Positions 62,275 through 64,000 of a DNA stretch of 64,000 nucleotides are shown here, one piece after another. Origin of the DNA: Pseudomonas nitroreducens NBRC 12694 (lineage in GTDB: Bacteria > Pseudomonadota > Gammaproteobacteria > Pseudomonadales > Pseudomonadaceae); the NCBI RefSeq assembly GCF_002091755.1, contig NZ_BDAI01000001.1, forward strand, positions 558,001 to 622,000, read 5' to 3'. Made by a program: the position numbers and the translations under genes. Positions within the stretch are counted from its first letter, which is position 1, and each line of letters begins with the position of its first letter. The notes below the pieces were generated by a model. It saw only the letters and a program-made list of their open reading frames with translations, did not search any database and was not told the DNA's origin.

Positions 62275-62592
62275 ATGCCTCGCAAGACCGCAGTGAACGC
62301 CGCCAAGGATGAACTCCTGGCCGAATTCCAAGCCCTCGTCAGCGACACCGAGAAACTCCTGCAGAGCTCCGCCGACCTGGCCGGCGCCGAAGCCGACCAG
62401 ATGCGCGCGCAGATCCACGAGAGCCTCAAGCGTGCCCGCGATGCCATCTACTCCACCAAGGACTCCGTGCGCGACCAGGGCAAGGCCGCCGTGGACGCAA
62501 CCGAGGACTACGTCGGTGACCACCCCTGGCAGGCCGTGGGTATCGCCGCCGGTGTCGGCTTCCTCCTCGGCTTGCTGGTCAGCCGGCGCTGA
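62275..62592 (+). CDS. ElaB/YqjD (DUF883) membrane-anchored protein
   Basis: 105 residues with an AAGGAG site. A charged helical region (LLAEFQALVSDTEKLLQSSA, then DAIYSTKDSVRDQGKAAVD) is followed by the C-terminal membrane helix GVGFLLGLLVSRR with the DHPWQAVGIAAG motif of DUF883. YqjD in E. coli binds ribosomes at the inner membrane in stationary phase. First of three closely packed genes and behind an envelope-stress-type promoter. Confidence 0.92.
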   Translation: MPRKTAVNAAKDELLAEFQALVSDTEKLLQSSADLAGAEADQMRAQIHESLKRARDAIYSTKDSVRDQGKAAVDATEDYVGDHPWQAVGIAAGVGFLLGLLVSRR

Positions 62593-62595
62593 CCG

Positions 62596-62988
62596 ATGAG
62601 CGACGGAATGGACGCCGGGCCGAAGTCCTCGGCCAACTCTCCTTCCCTGCGGCGCTTCGGCGCCGCAGCCCTTGGCCTGCTGCACGGTCACGTCGAGCTG
62701 TTGGGCATCGAGCTGCAGGAACAGAAGACCCGTACCGTGCAGATGCTCCTGATGGCCGGCCTCGCTCTGGTCTTCGCCTTGCTCCTGCTGGTTGCGCTGT
62801 CGGTGCTGGTGTTGATTGTCTTCTGGGACAGCTACCGCCTGCAGGCCGCCATCGGCCTGTGCCTCTTTTACGTCGGCGGTAGCCTGCTCTGCGCGTGGCG
62901 TCTGCACCTGTTGGTCACCGATGAAGGCTCGCCCTTCAGTGCCACCCTCGATGAACTGGCCCGCGACCGGGAGCGCCTGTTGCCATGA
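62596..62988 (+). CDS. YqjE-like holin-superfamily membrane protein
   Basis: 130 residues. Cytoplasmic N-terminus, two adjacent membrane helices (LLMAGLALVFALLLLVALSVLVLIVFW shown only as LVFALLLLVALSVLVLIVFW, then LQAAIGLCLFYVGGSLLCAW) and a charged C-terminal tail. This is Phage_holin_3_6/YqjE, which regularly follows YqjD and is not evidence of a prophage. Start ATG 62596, three bases after the yqjD stop. Confidence 0.87.
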   Translation: MSDGMDAGPKSSANSPSLRRFGAAALGLLHGHVELLGIELQEQKTRTVQMLLMAGLALVFALLLLVALSVLVLIVFWDSYRLQAAIGLCLFYVGGSLLCAWRLHLLVTDEGSPFSATLDELARDRERLLP

Positions 62989-63329
62989 GTGAAATGCCGG
63001 ACGCCCGCAACCTGAGCCGGGCCGAGCTGCGCAAGGCCATCGTCCGCCTGCGCCTGGAAATGCAACGCCAGCAGCTTCGTCAGGAAGGTGAATTGCTGCT
63101 GCAACCCCTGAAACAGGCTCGCCATGTCGGCCAAAGCTTGCGTGGTGGACTGGCCGGCAATATCCCGCTGTGGGGCGCCGGCGGCGCCGCAGCCCTGGCA
63201 CTCCTGTTCGGACGCAAGCGTCGCTGGATACGGCTGCTGCGGCTAGGGATCGCCCTGGCGCCAGTCATCCTGCAGATGCGCAGGAAGCCCGACCATCAGG
63301 ACCCTCCCGCGCCATCGACGCACCTCTGA
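62985..63329 (+). CDS. YqjK-like hypothetical protein
   Basis: 114 residues overlapping the yqjE-like stop by four bases. A highly basic helical N-terminal half (RLRLEMQRQQLRQEGELLLQPLKQA) is followed by GGAAALALLFGRKRRWIRLLRLG, a short hydrophobic segment bounded by Arg/Lys clusters. It fits the third gene of the yqjD-yqjE-yqjK set by position and composition. Sequence identity to E. coli YqjK is not assessed. Confidence 0.78.
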   Translation: MSEMPDARNLSRAELRKAIVRLRLEMQRQQLRQEGELLLQPLKQARHVGQSLRGGLAGNIPLWGAGGAAALALLFGRKRRWIRLLRLGIALAPVILQMRRKPDHQDPPAPSTHL

Positions 63330-63402
63330 CGTCCATACTGGCCACATTCTTGCAAAGTGACATGGAGCAGCGCTCCGGCGCTTTCCTGTCACGCCACTAA
63401 GG

Positions 63403-64000
63403 ATGTGTCCCTTGATCGACGGGCAACCCATCGCCTGCTTCCAGCCATTCATCGACACCGCGACCGGCCTGATCGCCGGTGTCGAGGCGCTGGGGCGGTT
63501 GCGCCAGGACAACGGTGACCTGCAATCGGTCGGCCCGCTGTTCTTCAACCCGCGAGTCGGCCTCGCCGAACTGCGCCGCCTCGACCGGCAAATCCGCGAT
63601 GCCGCCCTCGCCCGCATCCATGAGGCGCCCAGGGACTGGTTCCTCAGCCTGAACATTTCGCCGCGCTGGATCAGCCGCCTACGCCCGAACCAGCCACTGC
63701 CCAGCCTCAAGCAACTGCAACAGCAAGGCGTGCCGCCCGAACGGGTGGTCTTCGAGATCACCGAGCTGGGCGGTGCCCACCAGCGTCTGCCCGAAGTGGT
63801 GGCGCGCTATCGAGACGCAGGTGCGCGTATCGCCATCGACGACTTCGGTGCCGGTTACTCGCAGTTGGATCGCGTGCTGGCGCTGCAACCGGACATCCTC
63901 AAGCTGGACATGCGCCTGTTCCAGGAGGCAGCACGCGGCGGCCCCAGCGGCGAGGTAGTGAAAGCCCTGGCGCAGATGGCCGAGAAGACCGGCTGCTGGA
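63403..64000 (+). CDS. EAL-domain c-di-GMP phosphodiesterase (3' end outside window)
   Basis: At least 199 residues open to the window end. The frame from ATG 63403 reads MCPLIDGQPIACFQPFIDTA, then GVEALGRL for the EAL signature, SLNISPRW, ERVVFEITEL with the catalytic Glu, and IDDFGAGYSQLDRVL matching DDFGxGYS. Key metal residues are present, so hydrolysis of c-di-GMP is likely. TTG 63412 may be the true start, since TAAGGA lies at better spacing to it. Any C-terminal sensor or output domain is unseen. Confidence 0.85.
   Translation, partial: MCPLIDGQPIACFQPFIDTATGLIAGVEALGRLRQDNGDLQSVGPLFFNPRVGLAELRRLDRQIRDAALARIHEAPRDWFLSLNISPRWISRLRPNQPLPSLKQLQQQGVPPERVVFEITELGGAHQRLPEVVARYRDAGARIAIDDFGAGYSQLDRVLALQPDILKLDMRLFQEAARGGPSGEVVKALAQMAEKTGCW

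Noticed and set aside
62596..62988. Holin-like protein as a prophage marker
   Set aside because: It is the YqjE family in the normal yqjD-yqjE-yqjK order; no other phage gene is near.

Overview
The window is a chromosomal segment of a GC-rich Pseudomonas, close to P. aeruginosa and probably in the P. nitroreducens / P. citronellolis / P. knackmussii neighbourhood (species is inference). Protein sequences read like P. aeruginosa orthologues. From the left edge to about 55.4 kb the gene order follows, from memory, the PAO1 stretch PA2976 (rne) to about PA3031. Genes are dense, with many start/stop overlaps, intrinsic terminators at most convergent junctions, and scattered REP-type palindromes (GGAGCGAGCTTGCTCGCGAAC family). 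I see no prophage, insertion sequence, CRISPR array or clear pseudogene.

Region by region. 1-1.1 kb: arginine-rich 3' end of rne. 1.35-8.2 kb, minus strand: envelope operon comEC-exbB-exbD-lpxK-Trm112-kdsB-ptp-murB. 8.4-12.2 kb: a DUF2062 gene and lolCDE (lipoprotein export). 12.4-14 kb: three overlapping genes (PilZ, secreted small protein, glycerophosphodiesterase). 14-19.7 kb: sth, apbE, aroP and a long GAPDH. The six nqr genes that lie between apbE and aroP in P. aeruginosa are absent. 19.9-24 kb: mfd and csiV. 24-27.1 kb: psrA, L,D-transpeptidase, nagZ and methylthioinosine phosphorylase. 27.4-28.5 kb: lexA-sulA with two LexA boxes. 28.5-36 kb: two small conserved genes, topA, a DUF1653 gene and fadBA. 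36.4-45.5 kb: hypothetical genes, a universal stress protein, uup, slt plus an LprI-like gene, a MOSC protein and cheV. 45.6-52.6 kb: lipid kinase, FGGY kinase, GlpD paralogue and an alkyl-DHAP-synthase-like flavoenzyme, with a divergent AraC regulator. 52.6-55.1 kb: moeA-moaB divergent from mobA. 55.1-55.6 kb: a small lipoprotein and tRNA-Pro(CGG). After the tRNA the order no longer follows PAO1: a beta-hydroxyacid dehydrogenase, a TetR / glutaredoxin / GST / MBL group, an OprD porin, an orphan amt, a yqjD-yqjE-yqjK-like operon and the start of an EAL-domain gene cut by the window end.

Most functions concern the envelope (LPS, peptidoglycan, lipoproteins), SOS and repair (lexA, sulA, mfd, topA) and fatty-acid sensing and degradation (psrA, fadBA). 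The least understood unit is the 46.7-52.6 kb AraC / AGPS-like / GlpD-like / FGGY-kinase cluster, a candidate pathway for an unknown glycerol- or glycerol-ether-type compound. Clear regulatory DNA includes abutting PsrA operators, a candidate PsrA site upstream of fadB, paired LexA boxes, a TetR palindrome inside the GST promoter and an AlgU/RpoE-type promoter before yqjD.
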